DNA of 64,000 nt. Origin: Lachnospiraceae bacterium. GTDB lineage: Bacteria > Bacillota_A > Clostridia > Lachnospirales > Lachnospiraceae. The notes under the pieces were generated by a model, which saw nothing but the letters and a program-made list of their open reading frames with translations, was not told the origin of the DNA and did no database searches. Numbering within the stretch: the first letter of the stretch is position 1; each line of letters starts with the position of its first letter. Made by a program: the position numbers and the translations under genes. Location: the NCBI GenBank assembly GCA_900764695.1, contig CAAFOY010000081.1:14257-78256 (forward strand), in the 5' to 3' direction. Shown here in pieces: positions 1 through 9,114 of the stretch.

Positions 1-1188
1 GTATTACCATTAGGAATATCATTCTATACATTTATGGTTGTTGGATATATTCTTGATATTTATTGGAAAAGATATAGAGCAGAGACTAATTATTTTAAAT
101 TAGCATTGTTTACAATGTATTTTCCACATATAGTTCAGGGACCTATTGGAAGATACAATAAATTATCACCACAGTTTTTTAAAGACCATCCTTTTGATTA
201 TGACAGGGTAACTAAGGGATTCCAGTTAATTCTCTGGGGTTACTTTGAAAAAATGGTTATTTCTGACAGATTGCAGACTTTTACTAATGGTGCTCTTGCA
301 AAATGGGACCAGATTACAGGTTTCCCACTTATTCTTGCAATATCATTGTTCTCAATTCAGATGTATTTGGATTGGATGGGATGTATGGATATTGCCCATG
401 GTGTGTCAGAAATATTTGGTATTAATTTAGATAAGAACTTTTGGCATCCGTTCTTCTCAAAGAATATGCCGGAATTCTGGAGAAGATGGCATATTTCACT
501 TGGTGCATGGTTTAAGGATTATTTATTATATCCTGTATCAATGTCAGCATTGTGTAAGAAGATTAATAAATTCACAAGAAAGAAATGGGGCAATCAGGTT
601 TCACGTTCACTTTCAGTTGTAATCCCTGCATCATGTGTATGGATTGTTACAGGTGTTTGGCACGGAGCGGCAAGTTGTTTTGTACTTTGGGGCATTTACC
701 ACGGTATTTTAATCGTATCAAGTGGATTGTTTGAAATTCCAATTCAAAAATTATGCAAGTTCTTGCATATGGATACAGAATGTTTCAGCTTTAATCTTTT
801 CAGAATGGCAAGAACATTTATGTTATCAACTATTGGACGTATATTCTTTGCAGTTTCTGCAGGATTTACAACATTCTTTGAATTTTTAAAGAGAATGTTT
901 AATTTCAGACAGTTTGGACTTCATACTCTTTGGGATGAAAGTTTGTATTCTTATGGACTTGACCAGCATAATTTCACATTGGCAATGCTTTTAGTTGCAT
1001 TAGTTTGGGGTGTAAGTATGTTGCAGGAAAAGTTTGACAAGGATGGAATGACAATAAGAGATGTTATTGCAAAACAGAATATTTTATTCAGATGGTTATT
1101 GTACTTAGCTCTTATAGCAGGTATTCTTGTATTTGGAATGTACGGCTCAGGATATAATGCAGGTGCATTTTTCTATGGTAAGTTCTAA
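1..1188 (+). CDS. MBOAT-family membrane O-acyltransferase, AlgI/DltB type (5' end outside window)
   Basis: The reading frame is open from base 1, so the gene starts upstream; the first ATG in view (34) is internal because the codons before it give the family motif LPLGISFYTF. About 395 residues are visible, with many hydrophobic helices. Family histidines are seen in WRRWHISLG (visible residue about 163) and in GVWHGAA (about 221), with another in WGIYHG. Known role of the family: moving an acyl group across the membrane onto a surface polymer or extracytoplasmic sugar. It lies 85 bp before an acyl-adenylating ligase, and a secreted SGNH esterase follows two genes later, which supports polymer acylation. 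The substrate is unknown. No DltC-like carrier gene is in view, though one could lie upstream. Confidence 0.93.
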   Translation, partial: VLPLGISFYTFMVVGYILDIYWKRYRAETNYFKLALFTMYFPHIVQGPIGRYNKLSPQFFKDHPFDYDRVTKGFQLILWGYFEKMVISDRLQTFTNGALAKWDQITGFPLILAISLFSIQMYLDWMGCMDIAHGVSEIFGINLDKNFWHPFFSKNMPEFWRRWHISLGAWFKDYLLYPVSMSALCKKINKFTRKKWGNQVSRSLSVVIPASCVWIVTGVWHGAASCFVLWGIYHGILIVSSGLFEIPIQKLCKFLHMDTECFSFNLFRMARTFMLSTIGRIFFAVSAGFTTFFEFLKRMFNFRQFGLHTLWDESLYSYGLDQHNFTLAMLLVALVWGVSMLQEKFDKDGMTIRDVIAKQNILFRWLLYLALIAGILVFGMYGSGYNAGAFFYGKF

Positions 1189-1273
1189 GGTATGTAGAGT
1201 TTTGAAATACAATTGTTGTAATGAATAGTTTTGTGATATAGAACTTTGAAATACATGGTTTTAGGAGGTTGTA

Positions 1274-2758
1274 ATGAGTTACAGTTCAATTTTGGAAGCC
1301 ATAAAGAGTGCTTCAGAAGTAACTCCTGACAAAATATGCTTAGGAGATAAAAAAAATAAAGTTACATATAAACAGTTTTGGAAAATGATTAACAAAGGAG
1401 CTTCATTTTTGGAAGAAAATGGAGTAAAAAAAGGAGATGTTGTTGTTTTAAAGGGAGCCCAGAAGGTTGAGTATCTTTTTGCAATGTTTTCAATTCAGCT
1501 TTTAGGTGCAGTTGCATGCCCACTTGAAAAAGCAGTTAAGGAAGACAGGATTCTTGAAATTATGGATTTTGTTGAAACAGATTATTTCCTTGATAAGAAG
1601 AAATTAAAGAATGAAAACAAGAAATCAATTAGCTTAAAAGATATGTTTAATGAAGCAATTGATTTTGATAACTATGAGGTTGAATATAAGTTTGATTTAC
1701 CTAAGGAAGATGATTTGTCAGAGATTCTTTTTACAACAGGAACAACAGGTAAGTCAAAGGGAATTAAGATTGTTTATAGAAATAATGTTGCCATAGCACA
1801 GAATGTTAGCGAAGCAATTGGCATAACAAATGATGATGTGGAAATGGTTACAGCGCCAATGAATCATTCTATGGCACTTAGAAGAACTTATACAGTTTTC
1901 TACAAAGGTGGAACTGTAGTTTTAACAGACGGAGTTAAGTTTATTGAAGATTTCTTTAAGCTTCTTGATATGTATAATGTTACAGGTCTTACATTTGCAC
2001 CTGCTATACTTGAACAGTTACTTAAGTTTGCAAAGGACAGATTTGGAACATATAGTGACAGACTTAGATATATTCAGTTAGGTTCAGCACCGTTAAGTGA
2101 AAAAGCTAAGGAAACTTTAAAAGAGATGTTCCCTAATACTAAGTTGTTTAATATCTATGGTGCAACAGAATCAGGATGTACAGTAAGTCTTGAGTTTAGT
2201 AAGTATGGAGATAAGAAGGGCAGTATTGGTAAACCTAATGTTAATGCTGAAATTATTTTCGTTGACGATAATAGAAATATTGTTAAGGCTTCAGCACAGA
2301 ATCCGGGCAATCTTGCTTTTAAGGGAGCAATGAATATGCCGGGATATTTGAAAGAGCCTGAGATTACAAAAGAAGTAATGGATGATGAAGGAACTCTTTA
2401 CACTAACGATTTAGGTTATATGGGTGAAGACGGATTTGTTTATTTGCTTGGAAGAAAAGGCGATGTAATTAATATGGGTGGAATTAAGATTGCACCATCT
2501 GAAATAGAAGAAGTTGTAGCACAGAATGAAATGATTAAGGAATGTGCATGTATTCCAATTCCTGATGAAATTACAGGGGAAGCACCTAAGCTTTTCATTG
2601 TAATTAATGAAGGTTTTGAATATGACGAAAAATCTTTATATAGATTTATGCTTGAAAAGCTTGAAGCTATCAAAGTTCCAAAGGTAGTACAGGTTATTGA
2701 TGCATTACCAAGAACTTTTAATGGAAAAGTTATTAAGCGTATGCTTAAGGAAATGTAG
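1274..2758 (+). CDS. ANL-superfamily acyl-adenylating ligase (acyl-CoA/acyl-carrier synthetase-like)
   Basis: This 494-residue protein has the adenylation core: the P-loop TTGTTGKSKG at about residues 154-163, YGATES at 295-300, TNDLG in the A7 region, and a C-terminal GKVIKR that carries the usual catalytic lysine. The start is set by AGGAGG about 6 bases before ATG 1274. The family activates a carboxylic acid as acyl-AMP and passes it to CoA or a carrier phosphopantetheine. Its position between an MBOAT gene and an SLC13 carrier suggests it activates the acyl group that MBOAT exports, perhaps a short-chain or dicarboxylic acid taken up by the carrier; this is inference. It is close to the length of DltA (about 500), but D-alanine specificity cannot be claimed from the sequence. 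Confidence 0.9.
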   Translation: MSYSSILEAIKSASEVTPDKICLGDKKNKVTYKQFWKMINKGASFLEENGVKKGDVVVLKGAQKVEYLFAMFSIQLLGAVACPLEKAVKEDRILEIMDFVETDYFLDKKKLKNENKKSISLKDMFNEAIDFDNYEVEYKFDLPKEDDLSEILFTTGTTGKSKGIKIVYRNNVAIAQNVSEAIGITNDDVEMVTAPMNHSMALRRTYTVFYKGGTVVLTDGVKFIEDFFKLLDMYNVTGLTFAPAILEQLLKFAKDRFGTYSDRLRYIQLGSAPLSEKAKETLKEMFPNTKLFNIYGATESGCTVSLEFSKYGDKKGSIGKPNVNAEIIFVDDNRNIVKASAQNPGNLAFKGAMNMPGYLKEPEITKEVMDDEGTLYTNDLGYMGEDGFVYLLGRKGDVINMGGIKIAPSEIEEVVAQNEMIKECACIPIPDEITGEAPKLFIVINEGFEYDEKSLYRFMLEKLEAIKVPKVVQVIDALPRTFNGKVIKRMLKEM

Positions 2759-2817
2759 AGGATAGAAAACAGAGATTAAATAAAAGACGTAAATGTATAC
2801 TTAAAAAGGAGAAAAAT

Positions 2818-4239
2818 ATGTCAAAAACAAAACAGCGAATTTATTTAATAATAGGACCAGTCCTATTTGTATTATGTTGTCTTGCAATACCTAAAAGTGC
2901 TTTTCCAGCATTGGCGGAAAGAGCAGCAATAGGTACAGTTGCATGGATGGCGTTTTGGTGGGTAACAGCACCTATAGATTATGCTGTAACAGCATTTCTT
3001 CCAATAGCAATAAATGCATTGGTTACAATGTGCGATATGTCTGCAGTAATATCAAATTATGCTTCAGAAACTATTTTGTTATTATTAGGAGCATCAATTC
3101 TTACTGTTTCATGGGAAGAAACAGGACTTGATAAGAGAATAGCAGCATCTTTACTGGGATTAATTGGTGATAATTTAAGAATTCAGTTAATATTCTGGTT
3201 TATGCTTTCAACTTTATTGTCGGCAATTTTGCCTAACGCAGTTGTATGTGCAACAATTACACCTATTGCAGTGTCAATGTTAAAATATATTGGTGAAGGA
3301 GATATTGCAAATAGCCGTATAGGTTCAAAGTTATTGTTATATATTGCATATGGTGCAGGTCTTGGAGGACTTACATCACCACTTGGCGGTGCAATGAATC
3401 TTGTGACAGTTGATTATTTACAACAGTTAACAGGTAAGGAATATATGTATGCATCATGGGTTGTAAGATTCCTTCCTATTATGATTGTCCTTTTATTAAT
3501 AAATATTATATTTATGATAAGAGATGTTAAAAAAGGAGAAAGCCTTGGTGGTTCAAGAGAGTATTTTAAGAAAGAGTACAAGAAGTTTCCACCGACAACT
3601 ATAGAGGAAAAAATCTCTTTGGCTTTATTTGTAATTGCTACAGTATTGGCATTTACAAGACAGTTCTATCAGAATTTATTGCCGGGACTTAAGCCGGCAT
3701 ATGTATTTATTATATGCGCAATTTTATCATTTTTAATAACACGTTCTGATGGAGAAAGGCTTATGCTTTGGAAGTCAGTTCAGACAAAAATTATTTGGGA
3801 AATGATTTATATCTTCGCAGGGGGTCTTGCAGTTGGTACATTAATTAATGAATCAGGGGCAGCAGAAAGAATTGGTGAATTAGTATCAGGCATGGGACTT
3901 ACAGGTGGTCTTACAACAGTATTTGTTATTGTTACAGTTACATTATTAATGTCAGACGTAACATCTAATACTGCAACAGCGGCAGTTGCAATTCCTATTG
4001 TAATCTCAATTGTAAAAGGTATGGGACTGAATCCTATTCCATATGTATATGTTGCATCAGTTGGTGTAAACTTATCATATATGCTTCCAACATCTATTAG
4101 AGCAATTCCTGTTGGATACGGATTACAGCCTAAGTATATGCTTAAGGAAGGTTGGAAGATGACAGTATTTATTATTGTATCAATGACAATCGTATGTACA
4201 TTATTACTTAAATTCTGGCCTGCATTTAGTACAGTTTAA
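2818..4239 (+). CDS. SLC13/DASS-type anion or dicarboxylate carrier
   Basis: The 473-residue protein is almost entirely transmembrane helices. It carries duplicated Asn/Thr/Pro-rich loops (LPNAVVCATITPIAVSM in the first half, SDVTSNTATAAVAIPIVISI in the second), the pattern of the sodium-coupled SLC13/ArsB-NhaD group. An AGGAG ribosome site lies just before ATG 2818. Family members take up succinate, malate, citrate, sulfate or similar anions. The gene sits 59 bp after the ligase and 55 bp before the SGNH gene, so it is probably co-transcribed with both. Import of an acid to be activated by the ligase is a reasonable but unproven reading. Confidence 0.9.
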   Translation: MSKTKQRIYLIIGPVLFVLCCLAIPKSAFPALAERAAIGTVAWMAFWWVTAPIDYAVTAFLPIAINALVTMCDMSAVISNYASETILLLLGASILTVSWEETGLDKRIAASLLGLIGDNLRIQLIFWFMLSTLLSAILPNAVVCATITPIAVSMLKYIGEGDIANSRIGSKLLLYIAYGAGLGGLTSPLGGAMNLVTVDYLQQLTGKEYMYASWVVRFLPIMIVLLLINIIFMIRDVKKGESLGGSREYFKKEYKKFPPTTIEEKISLALFVIATVLAFTRQFYQNLLPGLKPAYVFIICAILSFLITRSDGERLMLWKSVQTKIIWEMIYIFAGGLAVGTLINESGAAERIGELVSGMGLTGGLTTVFVIVTVTLLMSDVTSNTATAAVAIPIVISIVKGMGLNPIPYVYVASVGVNLSYMLPTSIRAIPVGYGLQPKYMLKEGWKMTVFIIVSMTIVCTLLLKFWPAFSTV

Positions 4240-4294
4240 AAGAAAAATAGTGAAACTAAGGGGATGAAAAACATTTGAGAGGAGTTATGGAAAG

Positions 4295-5896
4295 ATGAAG
4301 AATAAGTATGGATTTTGTAAAGGATTGGCAGCTTTAGTACTTTTGATGTTATGTGCTTTAACAATAAAAGACAATGCATATGCACAGACAGCAAAGTCAT
4401 ACAAAGTATTATTTATTGGAAACAGTCATACATATTATAATGATATGCCAAATATTTTTAAGGGAATAGCCAAGGCAGATGGCATTGATTGTGAGGTGTC
4501 ATCAATTACTTCTGCAGGATACAAACTTAGTCAGTTTGCAGACACAACAGACACATATGGAGCACTGGTATACGAAGCTCTTACAAAGAATACATGGGAT
4601 TATGTTGTTGTACAGGAGAACCGTGCTGTTTTAGTTGAAAAAGAGTATAAAGCAGAGTCAGCAGTAAATACTCTTCATTCTTTAATTAAAAAAGCAGGTG
4701 CCAAGATGATTATTTATGCTACACAGCCTAATAATATCGGCAGTACTTTTAGTGTTAATTCAACATCTTTTTATTTAACTGATTTGCAGATTGAACAGAT
4801 TCTTACAAGAAATAACTTTAAAATAGCTAATAACTATGAAGGTCTTGTTGCTGCATCAGGAACAAACTTTATGAGAGTAATGGCTGATTATCCTGACATA
4901 ACTTTGTATCGTACAGATAATCTTCATCCTACAGTTGCAGGAAGTTATTTGGCAGCCTGCACAATTTACTATAGAATGTTTAACAAGAGTCCTTATGGAA
5001 ATAAGTTTTTGCCGGGAAGCGAATATGACACTGACAAGTTAATATCAAAGTTGGCAATGGATGATGCTTTAATTTTACAGCAGATTGCTGATGGCAGATT
5101 ATTAATTAACACTCATTATACAACCATTAATAAAGGTCAAAGTTCAAAGCTTACAGCAACATTTACAGCTAATGCTAAGAATGAAACATTGACAGATTAT
5201 AAGAATAACATTATATGGGATAGCACTGATTTAACAGGCGTATCCATTAATAAGCTGACAGGTGAATTTACAGCTCTTAAAACAGGAAAATATCAGGTTA
5301 TGGCAACTACAGATAGTGGTCTTATCTGTTATTCAACAATTGATGTAAAGCAGCCTGCCACATCTTTAACTATTAAAGAAGACAAAATCCTTAAAGTAGT
5401 AAAAGGTTATAGTGGTCAGTATACTACAGAAATGGGACCTAGTGATACAACAGATAAGATAACATGGAAAAGTGACTTGCCAAGCGTTGTAAGCGTAAAC
5501 AGCAATGGGAACATTACCGCAAATAAAGTAGGAATTGCAAAAATTACAGCAACAACAACCAGTGGCATTAAAGTTGTTCATTATGTTCGTGTAAAATTAA
5601 AAATACCTACAGGTGTTAAGCTTACAAAGAAATCTAAGAAGATTACAAAGAAGAAAAAATCCTATAGAGTTACAGTTAAATGGACTAAAAATACAAATGC
5701 TGTTAAGTATTATGTATATAGAAGACTTTCAACTAAGAGCTCATATACAAGAATTGCAACAACTACTAAACCTAAGTACATAGACACAAAGGTTAAGAAG
5801 AATAAAAAGTATTATTACAAGATTAAAGCAATATATTCAAATACAAAACTTAACAGTGATAAGACGCCGGCATATGCCATTGTAATAGGAAAATAA
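4295..5896 (+). CDS. Secreted SGNH/GDSL esterase with Ig-like and Lys-rich FN3-like modules
   Basis: A signal peptide (hydrophobic core about 10-21, likely cleavage after AYA at 30) precedes an SGNH hydrolase domain. GNSHT at 42-46 supplies the nucleophile Ser44, and D208-N-L-H211 supplies the Asp/His pair. Residues about 275-435 form two Ig-like (BIG2-type) repeats, and about 440-533 form a very Lys-rich fibronectin-III-like module. A similar C-terminal module occurs in the FN3 protein at 47868. GAGAGGAG lies about 8 bases before ATG 4295; an ATG at 4288 opens only a three-codon frame. The family removes or transfers O-acyl groups; with MBOAT and the ligase in the same operon, a surface-polymer deacetylase or acyl-trimming role is likely. 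Confidence 0.88.
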   Translation: MKNKYGFCKGLAALVLLMLCALTIKDNAYAQTAKSYKVLFIGNSHTYYNDMPNIFKGIAKADGIDCEVSSITSAGYKLSQFADTTDTYGALVYEALTKNTWDYVVVQENRAVLVEKEYKAESAVNTLHSLIKKAGAKMIIYATQPNNIGSTFSVNSTSFYLTDLQIEQILTRNNFKIANNYEGLVAASGTNFMRVMADYPDITLYRTDNLHPTVAGSYLAACTIYYRMFNKSPYGNKFLPGSEYDTDKLISKLAMDDALILQQIADGRLLINTHYTTINKGQSSKLTATFTANAKNETLTDYKNNIIWDSTDLTGVSINKLTGEFTALKTGKYQVMATTDSGLICYSTIDVKQPATSLTIKEDKILKVVKGYSGQYTTEMGPSDTTDKITWKSDLPSVVSVNSNGNITANKVGIAKITATTTSGIKVVHYVRVKLKIPTGVKLTKKSKKITKKKKSYRVTVKWTKNTNAVKYYVYRRLSTKSSYTRIATTTKPKYIDTKVKKNKKYYYKIKAIYSNTKLNSDKTPAYAIVIGK

Positions 5897-5905
5897 AAAA
5901 TCGTG

Positions 5906-5962
5906 AATATCCCACAATTCTAAGTGTAAATAGCACAAAGAATTGTGGGATATTTTTTTTGA
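5906..5962 (+). terminator. Rho-independent terminator of the acylation operon
   Basis: A near-perfect 16-bp stem (ATATCCCACAATTCT at 5907-5921 against its complement ending at 5954) closes a short loop and runs into eight T. It lies 10 bp after the SGNH stop. Confidence 0.93.
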
Positions 5963-6010
5963 CAAAAAATAATAACGGTGCTATATTTTATATAGTTAGC
6001 AAATACTAAC
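5959..6010 (+). promoter_or_regulatory. Sigma-A promoter and dyad operator before the ABC transporter
   Basis: TTGACA (5959-5964), a 17-base spacer and TATATT (5982-5987) make a strong vegetative promoter. Just downstream GTTAG-caaata-CTAAC (5995-6010) is a 16-bp dyad over the expected start site, where a TetR/MarR/PadR-type repressor could bind. No regulator gene is next to it in the window. A second, looser dyad (ATATATGCAATT and AATTTGCAAAAGATATAT) follows in the 5' leader. Confidence 0.72.
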
Positions 6011-6109
6011 ACAAGTAAGATATATGCAATTCCTGAAAGGGCAATCTAATTTGCAAAAGATATATCTAATAAAAAATAGTTAAACATATTTAATTGAAGG
6101 GAGAAGAAA

Positions 6110-6808
6110 ATGTATCTGGAACTTAAAGATATTAAAAAGTCATTTGGAACAGGGGAGAACAGAACCCAGGTTTTAAAGGGAATTAGTTGTGGTATAGAAA
6201 AAGGGAAGATATGTGTGTTACTTGGACCATCAGGTTCAGGTAAATCAACACTTCTTAATATTATAGGTGGAATTGAAAAGGCAGACGGGGGAAGTATTTC
6301 AATTGATGGCGAGTTAATGGAGTCAATGAATGAAAAGAAACTTTCTCTTTATAGAAGAAAGCATTTGGGATATGTATTTCAGTCGTACAACTTGATTCCA
6401 AATCTTACAGTTAGGGAAAATATTGAAGTTGGAGCTTATTTAAGCAGTAATCCATTACCTATTGATGATATGATTAAAACTTTAGGTTTATGGGAACACC
6501 GGAACAAGACTCCAAATCAGTTATCAGGTGGACAGCAGCAGAGAACTGCCATTGGTCGTGCGATTATAAAGAATCCGGGCATTCTTCTCTGTGATGAACC
6601 AACAGGAGCCCTTGATTACAACACTTCAAAAGAGATATTAAAGTTAATTGAAGATGTAAATAAGAAATATGGAAACACTGTAATTCTTGTTACGCATAAT
6701 GATGCCATAAAGAACATGGCTGACTATGTAATTAAGTTAAAAGACGGTCAGATTAGAAAGACAGACATTAATGAAAATAAAATACCTGCAATGGAATTAG
6801 AATGGTAA
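6110..6808 (+). CDS. ABC transporter ATPase, MacB/LolD-like
   Basis: This 232-residue ATPase has Walker A GPSGSGKST (39-47), the Q-loop VFQSYNLIPN, the signature LSGGQQQR, Walker B ILLCDEPTGAL and the H-loop VTHN. It has the size and motifs of the MacB/LolD/BceA group that pairs with FtsX-type permeases. A GGGAG ribosome site precedes ATG 6110. The partner permease begins 10 bp after its stop. BceAB-like systems handle antimicrobial peptides, but no two-component system is adjacent, so the cargo is undetermined. Confidence 0.95.
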   Translation: MYLELKDIKKSFGTGENRTQVLKGISCGIEKGKICVLLGPSGSGKSTLLNIIGGIEKADGGSISIDGELMESMNEKKLSLYRRKHLGYVFQSYNLIPNLTVRENIEVGAYLSSNPLPIDDMIKTLGLWEHRNKTPNQLSGGQQQRTAIGRAIIKNPGILLCDEPTGALDYNTSKEILKLIEDVNKKYGNTVILVTHNDAIKNMADYVIKLKDGQIRKTDINENKIPAMELEW

Positions 6809-6818
6809 GGAGGCAGAC

Positions 6819-9068
6819 ATGAAAAATCCTCTTAATAAAAGATATTTCAGAGAATTAAAAAATGATTTTGGCAAGTATATAGCATTGTGTCTCTTTCTTA
6901 TAGTTACCATTGGATTTTGTTCAGGATTTTTAGTTGCCGATGGAAGTACAAAGGGCGCATATGATGAAAGCTTCGAGAAGTACAATATAGAAGACGGTCA
7001 TTTTATTCTTGCAAAAGAAGCAGACAGCAGCCTTATAGATAAGCTTGAAAAAGAAAATCTTTCGATAGGTCAGTTGTTCTATAAGGATGTGGACAGAAAG
7101 AATAATCACACAATCAGATTATACAAGAATCGTACTAAGGTTAATAAAGTATGTTTAATGGATGGCAATATGCCAAAAGCAGATGATGAAATTGCAATTG
7201 ACAGGCTTTATGGAGAAAATAATAATATTGTAATTGGCGATAAAATCGATATAGGTAATAAAGACTACAAAGTTACTGGCTATATTGCATTATCAGATTA
7301 CAGTGCATTATTTAAAAACAATACTGATATGATGTTTGATGCAAATAAGTTCTCAGTTGCTATTGTAACAGACAAGGCTTTTGATGATGTAGAAACAGAG
7401 GCGAAGTATTGTTATACATGGAATTATACTAGTGATTCAGAGAAGAATATGTCAGACAAGCAACTTACAAAAAAATCTGAAAAGATTCAGGATATTCTTA
7501 CAGAATCAGGTCTTTTGACAGATTATGTTTTACAAAGAGATAATCAGGCAATTAATTTTACAGGTGAAGATATGGGTGGCGATATGGTAATGGTTATGGT
7601 ATTACTTTATATCGTTATGGCAATTATAGCTTTTGTATTTGGTATAACAACAAGAAATACAATTGAACAGGAAGCAGGAGCAATCGGAACACTTAGAGCT
7701 TCAGGTTACACAAAACAGGAAATGGTAAGACATTACTTCGTATTGCCGGCACTTATTACTTTTATTGCGGCAGTAATCGGTAACATCCTTGGCTATACAG
7801 TAATGAAATTTTATGTTGCTTCAATGTATTACGGAAGTTATTCACTTCCAACTTATGTAACAAAATGGAACGCAGACGCTTTCATTCTTACAACTGTAAT
7901 ACCTTGCATAATTGTATTTGTTGTAACATTAATTGTACTTAATGTTTCACTTAGAATTTCACCGTTACAGTTTTTACGTCACGACTTAAAGAAAAACAAG
8001 AAGAGCAAAGTAGTAAAACTTCCAAACTTTAAGTTCAAAACAAGATTTAGATTAAGAATAATTTTTCAAAATACATCAACGTATATAACATTATTCTTAG
8101 GAATATTGTTTGCCAGCGTACTTCTTATGTTTGGTATGATGATGTCACCTTTACTTACAAACTTTAAGGATAGAGTATTGGATTCAAAAATTGCAAACTA
8201 CCAATACATTTTGAAAGCACCAATTGAAGTAGATGACAAAGATACTGAAAAGTATGCAGTATCAGCGCTTAATACAACAGACAGCGAAGAAGAAATAACA
8301 ATATACAGTGTTAACGAAGATTCTAAATATATTAACACTAAGAATATTCCGGACACAAGGAATCAGGTACTTGTATCAAAAGGATATATGGAGAAGTATG
8401 GTTTAAAAGAAAACCAGACAATAGAGCTTAAAGAAAAATTTGGCAGTAAAAAATACAAATTTACAATAAAAGGAACTTACATTTATCCGGCATCATTATG
8501 TATCTTTATGACAAGAGAGAACTTTAACAAAGTATTCGATAAGGATAAAGATTATTTCTGTGGATATTTTTCAAATAAGAAGCTGGATATAGATGATATG
8601 TATGTGGCATCAATTATTACTGAAAAAGACTTAACAGTTATGTCAGACCAGTTAGAAGACTCAATGGGGCAGGCATTTTATTTGTTCTGGGGATTCGCCA
8701 CATTAATCTATATCATAGTAATCTACATCCTTGCAAAGATGATTATAGAAAAGAACAAACAGTCAATTTCAATGATAAAAATTCTTGGATACACAGACAA
8801 AGAAGTAAGCTCACTTTACAACATTGCCACAGCAATAATAGTTATTGCATCAATGATTATATGCGTGCCAATCTCAGAATATATAATTAAATATATATAT
8901 TATGTAATGATGAAAGATTTTAATGGATGGCTTGATTACTATATTGCACCATGGATATATCCGGGTATGGTATTAATAGGCGTTGTATGTTACTTTGTGG
9001 TTCATATAATTCAGATGAAGAAAATCAAGAAAATACCAATGGAACAGGCACTAAAGAATGTAGAATAG
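6819..9068 (+). CDS. FtsX/MacB-type ABC permease
   Basis: The protein has 749 residues. One N-terminal helix (about 18-40) is followed by a roughly 200-residue extracytoplasmic segment, a three-helix FtsX domain near 255-390, a second extracytoplasmic segment, and a second three-helix FtsX domain near 620-745. This is the two-FtsX layout of lipoprotein, peptide or macrolide-type mechanotransmission ABC systems. An AGGAGG site (6808-6813) sits between the ATPase stop and ATG 6819, and both genes lie under the promoter at 5959. Substrate unknown; bacteriocin or peptide resistance or lipoprotein handling are the main possibilities. Confidence 0.93.
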   Translation: MKNPLNKRYFRELKNDFGKYIALCLFLIVTIGFCSGFLVADGSTKGAYDESFEKYNIEDGHFILAKEADSSLIDKLEKENLSIGQLFYKDVDRKNNHTIRLYKNRTKVNKVCLMDGNMPKADDEIAIDRLYGENNNIVIGDKIDIGNKDYKVTGYIALSDYSALFKNNTDMMFDANKFSVAIVTDKAFDDVETEAKYCYTWNYTSDSEKNMSDKQLTKKSEKIQDILTESGLLTDYVLQRDNQAINFTGEDMGGDMVMVMVLLYIVMAIIAFVFGITTRNTIEQEAGAIGTLRASGYTKQEMVRHYFVLPALITFIAAVIGNILGYTVMKFYVASMYYGSYSLPTYVTKWNADAFILTTVIPCIIVFVVTLIVLNVSLRISPLQFLRHDLKKNKKSKVVKLPNFKFKTRFRLRIIFQNTSTYITLFLGILFASVLLMFGMMMSPLLTNFKDRVLDSKIANYQYILKAPIEVDDKDTEKYAVSALNTTDSEEEITIYSVNEDSKYINTKNIPDTRNQVLVSKGYMEKYGLKENQTIELKEKFGSKKYKFTIKGTYIYPASLCIFMTRENFNKVFDKDKDYFCGYFSNKKLDIDDMYVASIITEKDLTVMSDQLEDSMGQAFYLFWGFATLIYIIVIYILAKMIIEKNKQSISMIKILGYTDKEVSSLYNIATAIIVIASMIICVPISEYIIKYIYYVMMKDFNGWLDYYIAPWIYPGMVLIGVVCYFVVHIIQMKKIKKIPMEQALKNVE

Positions 9069-9080
9069 AAAGGAAGTAAA

Positions 9081-9103
9081 TGCCCCCTCTAAACGAGGGG
9101 GCA
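9081..9103. terminator. GC-rich hairpin between convergent genes
   Basis: TGCCCCCTC (9081-9089) pairs perfectly with GAGGGGGCA (9095-9103) over a 5-base loop, between the converging permease gene and tyrA. The T-tracts are weak on both sides, so efficiency is uncertain, but its placement suits a two-way terminator. Confidence 0.75.
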
Positions 9104-9114
9104 AAATTATAATT

